Source: Paenibacillus pinihumi DSM 23905 = JCM 16419 (lineage in GTDB: Bacteria; Bacillota; Bacilli; Paenibacillales; Paenibacillaceae). Taken from it: a stretch of 64,000 nucleotides of DNA. Shown one piece after another: positions 32,737 through 40,532 of the stretch. The DNA is taken from NCBI RefSeq assembly GCF_000422505.1, contig NZ_AULX01000006.1, positions 248,001 through 312,000 on the forward strand, given 5' to 3'. The number at the start of each line of letters is the position of its first letter. Positions within the stretch are counted from its first letter, which is position 1. A program made the position numbers and the translations under genes. The notes below the pieces were generated by a model. That model saw only the letters and a list, made by a program, of their open reading frames with translations, made no database searches and was not told the origin of the DNA.

Positions 32737-35076
32737 GTGACCGTATCCGCACTAAAGTCAGCCGTCTCAGCCAAAATCCGTATGAACTGGAGCCATTTCA
32801 AATCCCGGCTGCTTTTAAAATATGCGTTATCCTATATTCTTATTTTTTTGGTTCCGCTTACATGTGTAACTATATTTATCTATCAGAATGCGGTTGTGAG
32901 CCTGCGCTCCGAGATTGAGCAATCCAATGTCAATCAATTGAACCAGGTGAAGACGACGCTTGACGGCCATATGAGCGGACTTCTCGAAATCGCCAGCAAA
33001 ATTTCCTATGACGAGCGCCTCACCCCTTATATGGTCAGCCATCCATTGCACAGCCGCGAAGCCATTGCAGCCTTGGCAGGCTATAAGGCGAACAGCAGCA
33101 TGCTGGAGGAATTGTTCCTCTACTACCATCACGACAACCAAATCTATTCCTATAACGGCATGACGAATGTGAACGTCGTGTTTGACCGTCTCTATCAATA
33201 TGAGAACTGGAAGCGCGAGGACGTTGTGGCTGCCCTGGACGAGTCCAAGATGACGGTCGTCCGCCCTGCTGAAAATGTCACCGTCCACTCCCGCAAGGAA
33301 CCGATGCTGACCGTGCTTGTCCCGATCAAAATCAATGCCCCTTACCCTTATGGGACGGTCATGTACATCATGAAGGAATCCAGGCTGACAGGCGTCATGA
33401 GCTCCATCCTGAACGGCTTCACCGGGAACAGCTATATCTTCTCCGGCAGCGGCGAGGTGCTGACCGCAAGCTCAAACGGCAAAAGTCTGCCCTCGGCTGA
33501 TCTGACAGCGCTTACGGAGCTGGAGCCCGGCATTCACAACATGATGCTTGACGGCGTCATGCACTCTGTCGTCTCGGTCAAATCCAAAGTGAACGGCTGG
33601 AGCTATGTAACGGCAATGCCCAGCTACCAGTTCTTCGAGCGGGTCGGCCGTATTCAGACGATCATTCTTCTTGTATTCGGAATTACGGTCATCGTCGGCC
33701 TCATTGCAGCCATGCTGCTCGCCAAGCGCCAGTACCATCCGATACAGGATTTGATGGAATTTGCCCGGATACAGGGCGGCGGCAAGGAGATGACCAAAGC
33801 CCCGAATGAATGGGACTGGATCAAACAGACCATTCATGAGTATAACGCACGGATTGATATGCAGGAGCCGTATGTCCGCAACCAGTGCCTGCTCCTGCTG
33901 CTCAAGCACGGCAAGCCGGATGATCCGGAAATCGGGCGGATGATTACCCAGTCCGGCCTGGAAATTCCCGAATCGGGCGCGCTCTATTTCTCCGCGATTC
34001 TGGCCTGGGATAAAGCAGCGGATTCAGAGCGTACCTGGGAAGACCAGCAGCTCTTGCAGGAGATGCTGAGCCACATTGAGCTGCCTGATCTTCATGCGCA
34101 GGTGTATGGCGTCGAATTCGCAGCCAATCATCAATTTGCGCTGATGATCTCCCTGCTGCCGGACGAACGACTGCCGGAGAACCAGCGCATCCGCCAGGTC
34201 ATTGAGGCCATTCATATTATGATTATCGAGCATGCGCACAGTCTGCCAGCCATTGGGGCAGGTACAGTCTATCCCGATCTGAAGGGATTGAACCAGTCGT
34301 TCATCGAAGCGGCCACGGCGCTGGAGCATCTGCGGCTCGCTTCCGGCGGGCGGGTCACTTACTTTGACCAGCTAACAGATATGTCAGGCACCAGCACGGC
34401 GAGCGACAGCTTCTGGCTCCCTCGCAAGTCCGTGCTCAAGCTGGAGCAAAGCCTGAAGCAGGGGAACGAAGCGGTCGCGCTGCAAATGATCAGCAGCATG
34501 ATCCAGGAGATCAAGCAGGAGGCCATGCCGGTCGCCCTGCTGCGCTGCATCTGCTTTGATCTGCTGAACTCCCTGCTCCGCACCGCATCAGAGCTCGGGA
34601 TGAACGGGCTTCTGCGCAGCATCTCCTCCTTCACCTCCTTCGAGACACTGGAGGAGCTGGAGGCGAAGCTGAGCGCCCTCGCCAGCCAGGTCTGCCAGCA
34701 GGTCGAGCTTGCGGCCGAGACAGAGCAGCCCAGCCTGATGGATGATATCGTCACCTATGTCGACCAGAACTTTGCCGACTATACGCTGAGCCTGGAGCAT
34801 GTCGCGCTCAAATATTCGGTGTCGGCCTCCTATTTAAGCCGCAGCTTCAAGGATAAGAGCGGCGTCAATTTCTCGCAATATATATGGCAGTGCCGCCTGA
34901 ATGAAGTGACGCGGCTCCTGATCCATACCAGCGCCCCGCTCAAAGAAATTATTGAGAGCGTCGGCTACCTGGACGCGCCGAACTTCATCCGCAAGTTCAA
35001 AAAGGAGACCGGCTGCACACCAGGCCAGTACCGCAAGCAGCATAGCGCTTCACCGATGGCGCTGGACTCCAATTAA
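32737..35076 (+). CDS. Membrane-bound AraC-type sensor/regulator
   Basis: The 779-residue one-component regulator starts at GTG 32737 behind AAGGAGG. A membrane segment at about 28-50 and another at about 300-325 enclose a Cache-like extracytoplasmic sensor. The middle cytoplasmic region is followed by a C-terminal AraC DNA-binding domain (LSLEHVALKYSVSASYLSRSF and LKEIIESVGYLDAPNFIRKF). It is divergent from the amino-sugar-acid operon and convergent with GH130, so it could serve either. Similar sensors normally control LplABC transporters, which favours the mannoside locus. Confidence 0.85.
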   Translation: MTVSALKSAVSAKIRMNWSHFKSRLLLKYALSYILIFLVPLTCVTIFIYQNAVVSLRSEIEQSNVNQLNQVKTTLDGHMSGLLEIASKISYDERLTPYMVSHPLHSREAIAALAGYKANSSMLEELFLYYHHDNQIYSYNGMTNVNVVFDRLYQYENWKREDVVAALDESKMTVVRPAENVTVHSRKEPMLTVLVPIKINAPYPYGTVMYIMKESRLTGVMSSILNGFTGNSYIFSGSGEVLTASSNGKSLPSADLTALTELEPGIHNMMLDGVMHSVVSVKSKVNGWSYVTAMPSYQFFERVGRIQTIILLVFGITVIVGLIAAMLLAKRQYHPIQDLMEFARIQGGGKEMTKAPNEWDWIKQTIHEYNARIDMQEPYVRNQCLLLLLKHGKPDDPEIGRMITQSGLEIPESGALYFSAILAWDKAADSERTWEDQQLLQEMLSHIELPDLHAQVYGVEFAANHQFALMISLLPDERLPENQRIRQVIEAIHIMIIEHAHSLPAIGAGTVYPDLKGLNQSFIEAATALEHLRLASGGRVTYFDQLTDMSGTSTASDSFWLPRKSVLKLEQSLKQGNEAVALQMISSMIQEIKQEAMPVALLRCICFDLLNSLLRTASELGMNGLLRSISSFTSFETLEELEAKLSALASQVCQQVELAAETEQPSLMDDIVTYVDQNFADYTLSLEHVALKYSVSASYLSRSFKDKSGVNFSQYIWQCRLNEVTRLLIHTSAPLKEIIESVGYLDAPNFIRKFKKETGCTPGQYRKQHSASPMALDSN

Positions 35077-35192
35077 GCATCGTGAAACTGCATCACCTGC
35101 CGGCGGAAATCAGACGAACCGGATACCTCAAATGATATCCCTTGTATCGCAGAAGCCGGCTTGCTCCGGCGGCCAGCCATGCAGCCCCTGTA

Positions 35193-35242
35193 AACAAGAC
35201 CGGACTCAAGGAGATTTCTTTCCTTGGGCCCGGTCTGTTTTC
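35193..35242. terminator. Bidirectional terminator
   Basis: Stem AGACCGG / CCGGTCT with inner CAAGGA / TCCTTG, followed on the plus strand by GUUUUC, between the AraC-type gene and the converging GH130 gene. Confidence 0.7.
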
Positions 35243-35247
35243 ATCCC

Positions 35248-36264
35248 TTATTTCGGTTCGTTCAAAATATAGTCCACCAGTTCATCAAGCGGAACGGTTG
35301 CCAGTGCAATCGCCGTATCCGTTACACCGTAATAGATGTACAGCAGTCCGTCCTTCACAACATTGCCTGTCGGGAAAATAACATTCGGAATCTGGTAGCC
35401 GAACTTCTCATAGTACGTCTCCGGCTCCATGATGAAGTTATGCGTCCGGGCAATGACCTTCTCCGGGTTCTCCAGATCAAGCAGCAGCGCACCGACACGG
35501 TACACAACCTCGTCATCGACGCCGTGATAGAGCACCAGCCAGCCCTTGTCCGTCTTCACAGGCGGGGTAGAACCGCCGATTTTCCGGCATTCCCAGTCCA
35601 TGTTCTCCCCTTTGGCCAGCAGTTTCGGCTCCTCCCAATGGATCAAATCCTCGGAATACGTAATCCACATCGCGGCTTTCTCCGTTCCGTAAGTTTCACC
35701 CACATATTCCTCCGGGCGGCGCAGCAGCACGAATTTGCCGTTAATCTTCTCCGGGAACAAAATATTGTCGCGGTCATTAATATCCAGCGGTGTCGTATCC
35801 GATACAAACTCCCAATCGATCAGGTTTTGCGATTTGACAATCGAGGAACGGGTCAGCCAGTGCCCCTCCTGCTCTCCCCAGCCGTCCGGGTAGACCGGGA
35901 TTTCACGCTTCGGAATGCCTGCACCCGTCGGATAATAGCTCATCGCACAAGGACGCAGCGCATAGTTCATATAGAATGTGCCGTCAATTTTGACAACACG
36001 CGGGTCCTGCACACTGCCGTACGGAAAGCCCAGCATATCCGGCGTAAGAATCGGCTCATCCTTGACATGGGTGAAATGCACGCCGTCCCCGCTCTCCAGC
36101 AGCCCGAGGAAATTTTTGCACGGGGTGAGCGATTCAGCCGTCCGTTCGATCATATAGAACTTGTCGTTATCGATAATAACAGCAGGGTTAAACACCGTTA
36201 CCTTGCGCCAATCATAACCTCCCGGCACAACAATCGGGTTCTCTGGATGTCTTGTAATTTTCAT
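35248..36264 (-). CDS. GH130 glycoside phosphorylase/hydrolase
   Basis: This is a 338-residue five-bladed beta-propeller enzyme of family GH130. These are inverting phosphorylases or hydrolases acting on beta-mannosides such as Man-beta-1,4-GlcNAc or Man-beta-1,4-Glc. The N-terminus ITRHPENPIVVPG, FNPAVI at 25-30 and the general-acid aspartate D87 in SVQDPRVVKIDG are clear. IGGSTPPVKTDKGWLVLYHG matches the phosphate/substrate-site strand. It is intracellular (no signal). It is last in the mannoside transporter operon, so it probably processes an imported disaccharide core. Phosphorylase versus hydrolase cannot be told from sequence alone. Confidence 0.85.
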   Translation of the reverse strand: MKITRHPENPIVVPGGYDWRKVTVFNPAVIIDNDKFYMIERTAESLTPCKNFLGLLESGDGVHFTHVKDEPILTPDMLGFPYGSVQDPRVVKIDGTFYMNYALRPCAMSYYPTGAGIPKREIPVYPDGWGEQEGHWLTRSSIVKSQNLIDWEFVSDTTPLDINDRDNILFPEKINGKFVLLRRPEEYVGETYGTEKAAMWITYSEDLIHWEEPKLLAKGENMDWECRKIGGSTPPVKTDKGWLVLYHGVDDEVVYRVGALLLDLENPEKVIARTHNFIMEPETYYEKFGYQIPNVIFPTGNVVKDGLLYIYYGVTDTAIALATVPLDELVDYILNEPK

Positions 36265-36309
36265 AGCTGCTTGCAGCCTCCTGTCTGAAATCTGGCGTTC
36301 AAATTTGGG

Positions 36310-37908
36310 TTAGTTGGAATTCCAACGGTCATAAGCAGCCTGATAGATCTCCTGCATGCGGTCGCCGCCCATTTTCTTTACTGTAGCGACATACTTGTCC
36401 CAATTGCTGATCGGCTCCGCGCCGGTAACGAATTTGGCTTCCATCTGGCGGACATACGTATTCAGATCCGAACTCAGCACGTTCACCTCTGCCTGCTCTT
36501 CCGAGGTCAGGAACAGAATCGGGAATGGAATGCGTGAACCTTTATCAAGCAGCTTCTCCTTGGACTCCTTGTCTACCCACAGGTCAAAATCTGTCTTCAA
36601 GCCCTTGAGCAGCTCATCTGTTGTCACCGACGGGATTGCGATGCCGAAGTTCGGCGTCAACGTCGAGCGGACAGTCTCAATATTTTCAACCGGCAAATAT
36701 TCCTTCTTCTTCGTCGCTTCATCCGTGTACTTCCACAGCATGCCTTCCGGCCCTTTGCTGAACAGCAGTGCGCCATCATAGGAGTACAGGTAATCTACCC
36801 AGCGTATGGACGCTTCCGGATATTTATTCGTGTTGGAGATGGCAAATGCTCCAATGGTAATGCCGCGGTTACGGGCAATGACAGGCTTGTCTACAAAATC
36901 GCTCTTGACCGGCACAAACATCGGGTCCTCCATGCCCGGCTCGCCGCCCATCGTCATATAAGCATGCCAGTCGGAGAACAACGCGACCTGATTGTTTTGG
37001 GCCTTGGCTTTTTTCTGTTCGGAAGTCTGGGAGAAGCTCTCGTGATCCAGCAGATCCTCATTCCACAGACGGCTCAAATAGCTCAGATATTCCTTGTAGC
37101 CGTCTTCCATTGGCGTATAGTGAACCTTCTGATTGTCATCAACATAGACTTCTTCCTCGTACACACCGAATGCGCCAAGCAGCCAGGTACGAATATCTCT
37201 CAGGTTAACGGAGGACAATGGAATCTCGTCCTTCTTGCCGTTGCCGTTCGGATCTTCTTCCTTCACGCGCTTCAGGTAGGTGTACAGCTCTTCTGTCGTC
37301 TCCGGCAGCTTGTCGATGCCAAGCTTCTTCAGGAACTTGCCGTTATACCACATTGGATTGCGGTACCATGGCTGGTTGAAATCAACGACAGGCAGCGCGT
37401 AGATATGTCCGTCCGGTGCCGTAATCGATTTGCGGATAGACGGATTTTCTTCGAGAATCTTCTTCATGTTTGGCGCATATTCGTCGATTAGGCCTTCAAG
37501 CGGGATCAGAATGCCCTGTTCCCCGTAATTCATCTGCTCCGCCGCCGTCAGTCCCGCAGCCAGGAATACATCCGGGTATTCGCCACTGGAGAAGACGAGA
37601 TTCTTCTTCGTATCGAAGCTGTCCTTCGGCGCATTGTTATACGTAAATTTAATGTTCGTCAGTTCTTCCATCTTTTTCAATACGGCCATATCATTCCAGT
37701 TCTGCACGCCGACATCCGGCGCCATCAGCGTCAGGTTGATTTGCTCCGGCACGATCGGGAAGCCTTCCTTGCTGACTTCGACCGTTCCTGACTTGCTGCC
37801 GCTTCCTTTGTCTTCCTTCTTGTCCGGCGATCCGCAAGCTGACAGCAGTGTTGTGGTCAGCATGACGACTGCGAGCAGCAGCGCCCAACCTTTTTTCCCC
37901 TTGCCCAT
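36310..37908 (-). CDS. LplA-like extracellular sugar-binding lipoprotein
   Basis: The 532-residue solute-binding lipoprotein has its signal ending LLSACGSPDKKE with Cys25, followed by a Lys/Ser/Gly linker. The binding core has INLTLMAPDVG and LPVVDFNQPWYRNPMWYNGK, typical of LplA/YtcQ proteins. The ATG at 37908 has GGAGGAC at good spacing; the frame is open to 37935. It lies between the two permeases and GH130 and is inferred to bind mannose-containing oligosaccharides. Confidence 0.85.
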   Translation of the reverse strand: MGKGKKGWALLLAVVMLTTTLLSACGSPDKKEDKGSGSKSGTVEVSKEGFPIVPEQINLTLMAPDVGVQNWNDMAVLKKMEELTNIKFTYNNAPKDSFDTKKNLVFSSGEYPDVFLAAGLTAAEQMNYGEQGILIPLEGLIDEYAPNMKKILEENPSIRKSITAPDGHIYALPVVDFNQPWYRNPMWYNGKFLKKLGIDKLPETTEELYTYLKRVKEEDPNGNGKKDEIPLSSVNLRDIRTWLLGAFGVYEEEVYVDDNQKVHYTPMEDGYKEYLSYLSRLWNEDLLDHESFSQTSEQKKAKAQNNQVALFSDWHAYMTMGGEPGMEDPMFVPVKSDFVDKPVIARNRGITIGAFAISNTNKYPEASIRWVDYLYSYDGALLFSKGPEGMLWKYTDEATKKKEYLPVENIETVRSTLTPNFGIAIPSVTTDELLKGLKTDFDLWVDKESKEKLLDKGSRIPFPILFLTSEEQAEVNVLSSDLNTYVRQMEAKFVTGAEPISNWDKYVATVKKMGGDRMQEIYQAAYDRWNSN

Positions 37909-38037
37909 GTTCAAGTCCTCCCTTTTGTCCCTCACTTATCATTCTATAATAATCGAAGTCCGGGTGAACCTCGTTATTACCCTCCATACTTGCCTTAGCT
38001 TTCGAAAAATGAATCCTTCGGTCAGGCAGCAATCCTC

Positions 38038-38949
38038 TTAACCCTTCACAGAACCGATCATGACACCCTGAACAAAATAACGCTGAAGGAACGGGTACAC
38101 CACGATAATCGGCAGCGTCGATACGATAATGACAGCGTATTTGACAAGGGCGGCAATCTCAGCCTTGTTGTTCATTGCAGCCGCAATGTCGCCGCTGATT
38201 GAAGCGCCGGTTGTCTCGGCAGTCATCTCCTGCAGAACAAGAATTTGGCGCAGCACCATTTGCAACGGGTACTTCATTTCATCATTGAGATAGATGAGTG
38301 ATGAGAAATAGCTGTTCCAGTGCGATACCCCGTAGAACAAGGCCATCACCGCGATAATCGGTGCCGACAGCGGCAGCACAATCTGGAAGAACAGGCGCAT
38401 ATTCGTACAGCCGTCCATATGGGCCGCCTCCTGCAGCTCCTTCGGAATGGTTGACTGGAAAAATGTCCGGGCGACAATAATGTTCCATACCGAGGCCGAT
38501 ACAGGCAGGATAAGCGCCCAGATCGAATTGATCATGCCCAGCTCCTTCACCAGCAGGTAGCTTGGCACCAGCCCGCCGCTGAAAAACATCGTGACCAGGA
38601 ACATCGCCATAATAAACTGGCGTCCGATAAAATCCGAGCGGCTCAGCGCATACGCCGCAGGCAGCGTAACGAGCAGATTGATGGACGTTCCGAGAACGGT
38701 GTAAAAAATGGTATTGCCGTAACCGATCCAAATTTTCGGATTTTGCATAACGAGCTTGTAGCCGTCCAGCGTCAGCCCTTTCGGCAGCAGCCACATTTCT
38801 CCCGAGCTTACGAATTTCGGTGTACTGATTGAAGCGCTAAGGATATAAATGAGCGGATACAGAACGACGACGAGCGCTGCTGCCAGGAACAGATAGATGA
38901 ATACTAAAAATAATTTGTCAGACCTGGATTCTTTCATGGCTGTGACCAT
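38038..38949 (-). CDS. LplC/YtcP-like ABC transporter permease
   Basis: The 303-residue CUT1-type permease has six membrane segments. The ATPase-contact loop is ELQEAAHMDGCTNMRLFFQI followed by VLPLSAP, and the C-terminus is FVQGVMIGSVKG. Start ATG 38949 has GGAGGG eight bases upstream. Fifteen bases separate it from the partner permease. It belongs to the mannoside uptake operon. Confidence 0.85.
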   Translation of the reverse strand: MVTAMKESRSDKLFLVFIYLFLAAALVVVLYPLIYILSASISTPKFVSSGEMWLLPKGLTLDGYKLVMQNPKIWIGYGNTIFYTVLGTSINLLVTLPAAYALSRSDFIGRQFIMAMFLVTMFFSGGLVPSYLLVKELGMINSIWALILPVSASVWNIIVARTFFQSTIPKELQEAAHMDGCTNMRLFFQIVLPLSAPIIAVMALFYGVSHWNSYFSSLIYLNDEMKYPLQMVLRQILVLQEMTAETTGASISGDIAAAMNNKAEIAALVKYAVIIVSTLPIIVVYPFLQRYFVQGVMIGSVKG

Positions 38950-38964
38950 CAGCCGACCCTCCTT

Positions 38965-39966
38965 CTACCATAGGCTTGTCTTACTGGTGCGTTTGGCAAT
39001 CTGGTTTACTGTTACGAGCAAAATCGCATTCACCACGGAATTAAACAAGCCGACAGCCGTTGAGAAGCTGAACTGGGCATTGACTAATCCCGACCGGTAC
39101 ACAAAGGTCGAAATGACATCCGATGACTCCATATTGAGCGAGTTTTGCAGCAGCAGTACCTTTTCATATCCCACGCCAAGCACATTTCCCATATTCAAAA
39201 TAAGCAGAATCGAAATGGTCGGCACGATTGTTGGCAAATTAATGTGCAGCATCCGCTTAAAGCGGCTTGCCCCGTCGACGATAGCAGCTTCATGAAGCTG
39301 AGGATCAACCCCGGACAGTGCGGCCAGATAGATGATCGTTCCCCAGCCTGCGTTTTGCCAGACGCCCGAGATTACATATACCGTCTTGAACCAGCTGGGA
39401 TCATCGAGAAATTTCGGTGCATCGATTCCAAAAAGCTCAATCAGACGGACCAGCATACCGGATGACGGGCTGAGGAACGTAATGATCATTCCTGCCATGA
39501 CCACGACCGATATAAAATGCGGCGCATACGTAACCGTTTGCACACTTTTCTTGAAAAAACCATTCTTCACTTCATTGAAGGCCAGCGCCAAAATAATCGG
39601 CAGCGGAAACCCGATCGCCAGCTCATACAAGCTGAGGCTCAACGTGTTCCAGAGCAAATCTCCAAAATAATAAGAATTGAAGAACCGCTCAAAATGCTGA
39701 AAGCCGACCCATTCACTGTTCAAAATTCCTTTGGCAGGAATGAAGTTTTTGAATGCAATCTGAATCCCGTACATCGGGGCATAGTGGAAAATTAAAAAGT
39801 ATAAAACGGCTGGAGCAACAAAAAGGTACAGCTCCCAATTTTGCAGCATTTTGGACCAGGTCGACTTCCCGCTTGCCAGTCTCCTCATTTTCCCTGGTGA
39901 TCTTCCCATTCTCGGCTGCTGCAAATCCACACCTTCGGGACCTGCAATTTCCACACTTTCTTTCAT
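38965..39966 (-). CDS. LplB/YteP-like ABC transporter permease
   Basis: The 333-residue LplB-type permease has a 35-residue cytoplasmic leader. It then carries the diagnostic first-helix text FHYAPMYGIQIAFKNF, and further on the loop EAAIVDGASRFKRMLHINLP. It is the first gene of the mannoside transporter operon, reading into the second permease, the binding protein and GH130. A promoter (40069-40097) with a cre site at the predicted transcription start lies about 100 bases upstream. Ribosome site: GGAGAGATGGAAGG. Confidence 0.85.
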   Translation of the reverse strand: MKESVEIAGPEGVDLQQPRMGRSPGKMRRLASGKSTWSKMLQNWELYLFVAPAVLYFLIFHYAPMYGIQIAFKNFIPAKGILNSEWVGFQHFERFFNSYYFGDLLWNTLSLSLYELAIGFPLPIILALAFNEVKNGFFKKSVQTVTYAPHFISVVVMAGMIITFLSPSSGMLVRLIELFGIDAPKFLDDPSWFKTVYVISGVWQNAGWGTIIYLAALSGVDPQLHEAAIVDGASRFKRMLHINLPTIVPTISILLILNMGNVLGVGYEKVLLLQNSLNMESSDVISTFVYRSGLVNAQFSFSTAVGLFNSVVNAILLVTVNQIAKRTSKTSLW

Positions 39967-40047
39967 GTCCTTCCATCTCTCCTTTCACGCCCGTGCCGGC
40001 TTTTGTCTGGTTGTTCTGTTCGGGGCTGCTCTTTCCGGCCCGATGAA

Positions 40048-40061
40048 TGCTAACGCTTACA
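40048..40061 (-). promoter_or_regulatory. CcpA cre site
   Basis: Minus-strand TGTAAGCGTTAGCA fits the cre consensus TGWAANCGNTNWCA at 13 of 14 positions. It begins just downstream of the predicted -10 box, a position typical for CcpA repression. Confidence 0.6.
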
Positions 40062-40068
40062 TGTTTAA

Positions 40069-40097
40069 ATTGTAGGGACTATTGCCTTTCGCCGTAA
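40069..40097 (-). promoter_or_regulatory. Promoter of the mannoside transporter operon
   Basis: Minus strand: -10 TACAAT (40069-40074), 17-bp spacer, weak -35 TTACGG (40092-40097). A poor -35 suits an activator-dependent promoter. Confidence 0.45.
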
Positions 40098-40128
40098 ATA
40101 TGTCGAATTTGCATTGTCACTTGTGAGA

Positions 40129-40163
40129 ACCCGAAAACTCTTACGCAGCAAGGGTTTTCGGGT
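40129..40163. other. Stem-loop in the divergent control region
   Basis: Arms ACCCGAAAAC / GTTTTCGGGT with a 15-nt loop lie upstream of the transporter promoter. Three TTGTCA motifs flank it (near 40113, 40167 and 40189). No U-run follows; possible operator or remnant. Confidence 0.4.
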
Positions 40164-40394
40164 GGATTGTCATTTTCGCCCGCGCAATTGTCATTGGTGA
40201 AATATGTCGTTTTTGAACGATGGCAGCCTCCTGCAAATGATACATATTGTTCTTTCCGGGCAGGTATGTGAACCTGTCTAATAACGCAACAACAAAGTCT
40301 CACAGAAACAAGAAAAGATAAGACAAAACAAAGACAAGGCCAAAAAAGACAGAGATAAGGAAAAGACAAGACAGGAACATTTGTAAGAAATGTC

Positions 40395-40460
40395 CAGCGA
40401 CAAATAGCCACAATCAGCGACAAAATGAACAAAAATATGAAAACGATTATGAAAGCGATT
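40395..40460 (+). promoter_or_regulatory. Paired direct repeats upstream of GH38
   Basis: CAGCGACAAA occurs at 40395-40404 and 40415-40424, 20 bp apart (about two helical turns), as expected for AraC-type half-sites. Immediately downstream, ATGAAAACGATT and ATGAAAGCGATT (40437-40460) form a tandem pair that partly matches cre (12 of 14 each). Confidence 0.45.
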
Positions 40461-40532
40461 GAATAACTTTAAGAAGCTTCAAGAGCCGAGTTGTATCGTC
40501 TCAATTCAATTCAATCAGGAGGTATGCATGAC

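Noticed and set aside
40079-40432. Minus-strand open frame of 117 codons in the divergent control region
   Set aside because: It covers the promoter, cre and repeat signals, lacks a ribosome site and reads as random hydrophobic sequence.
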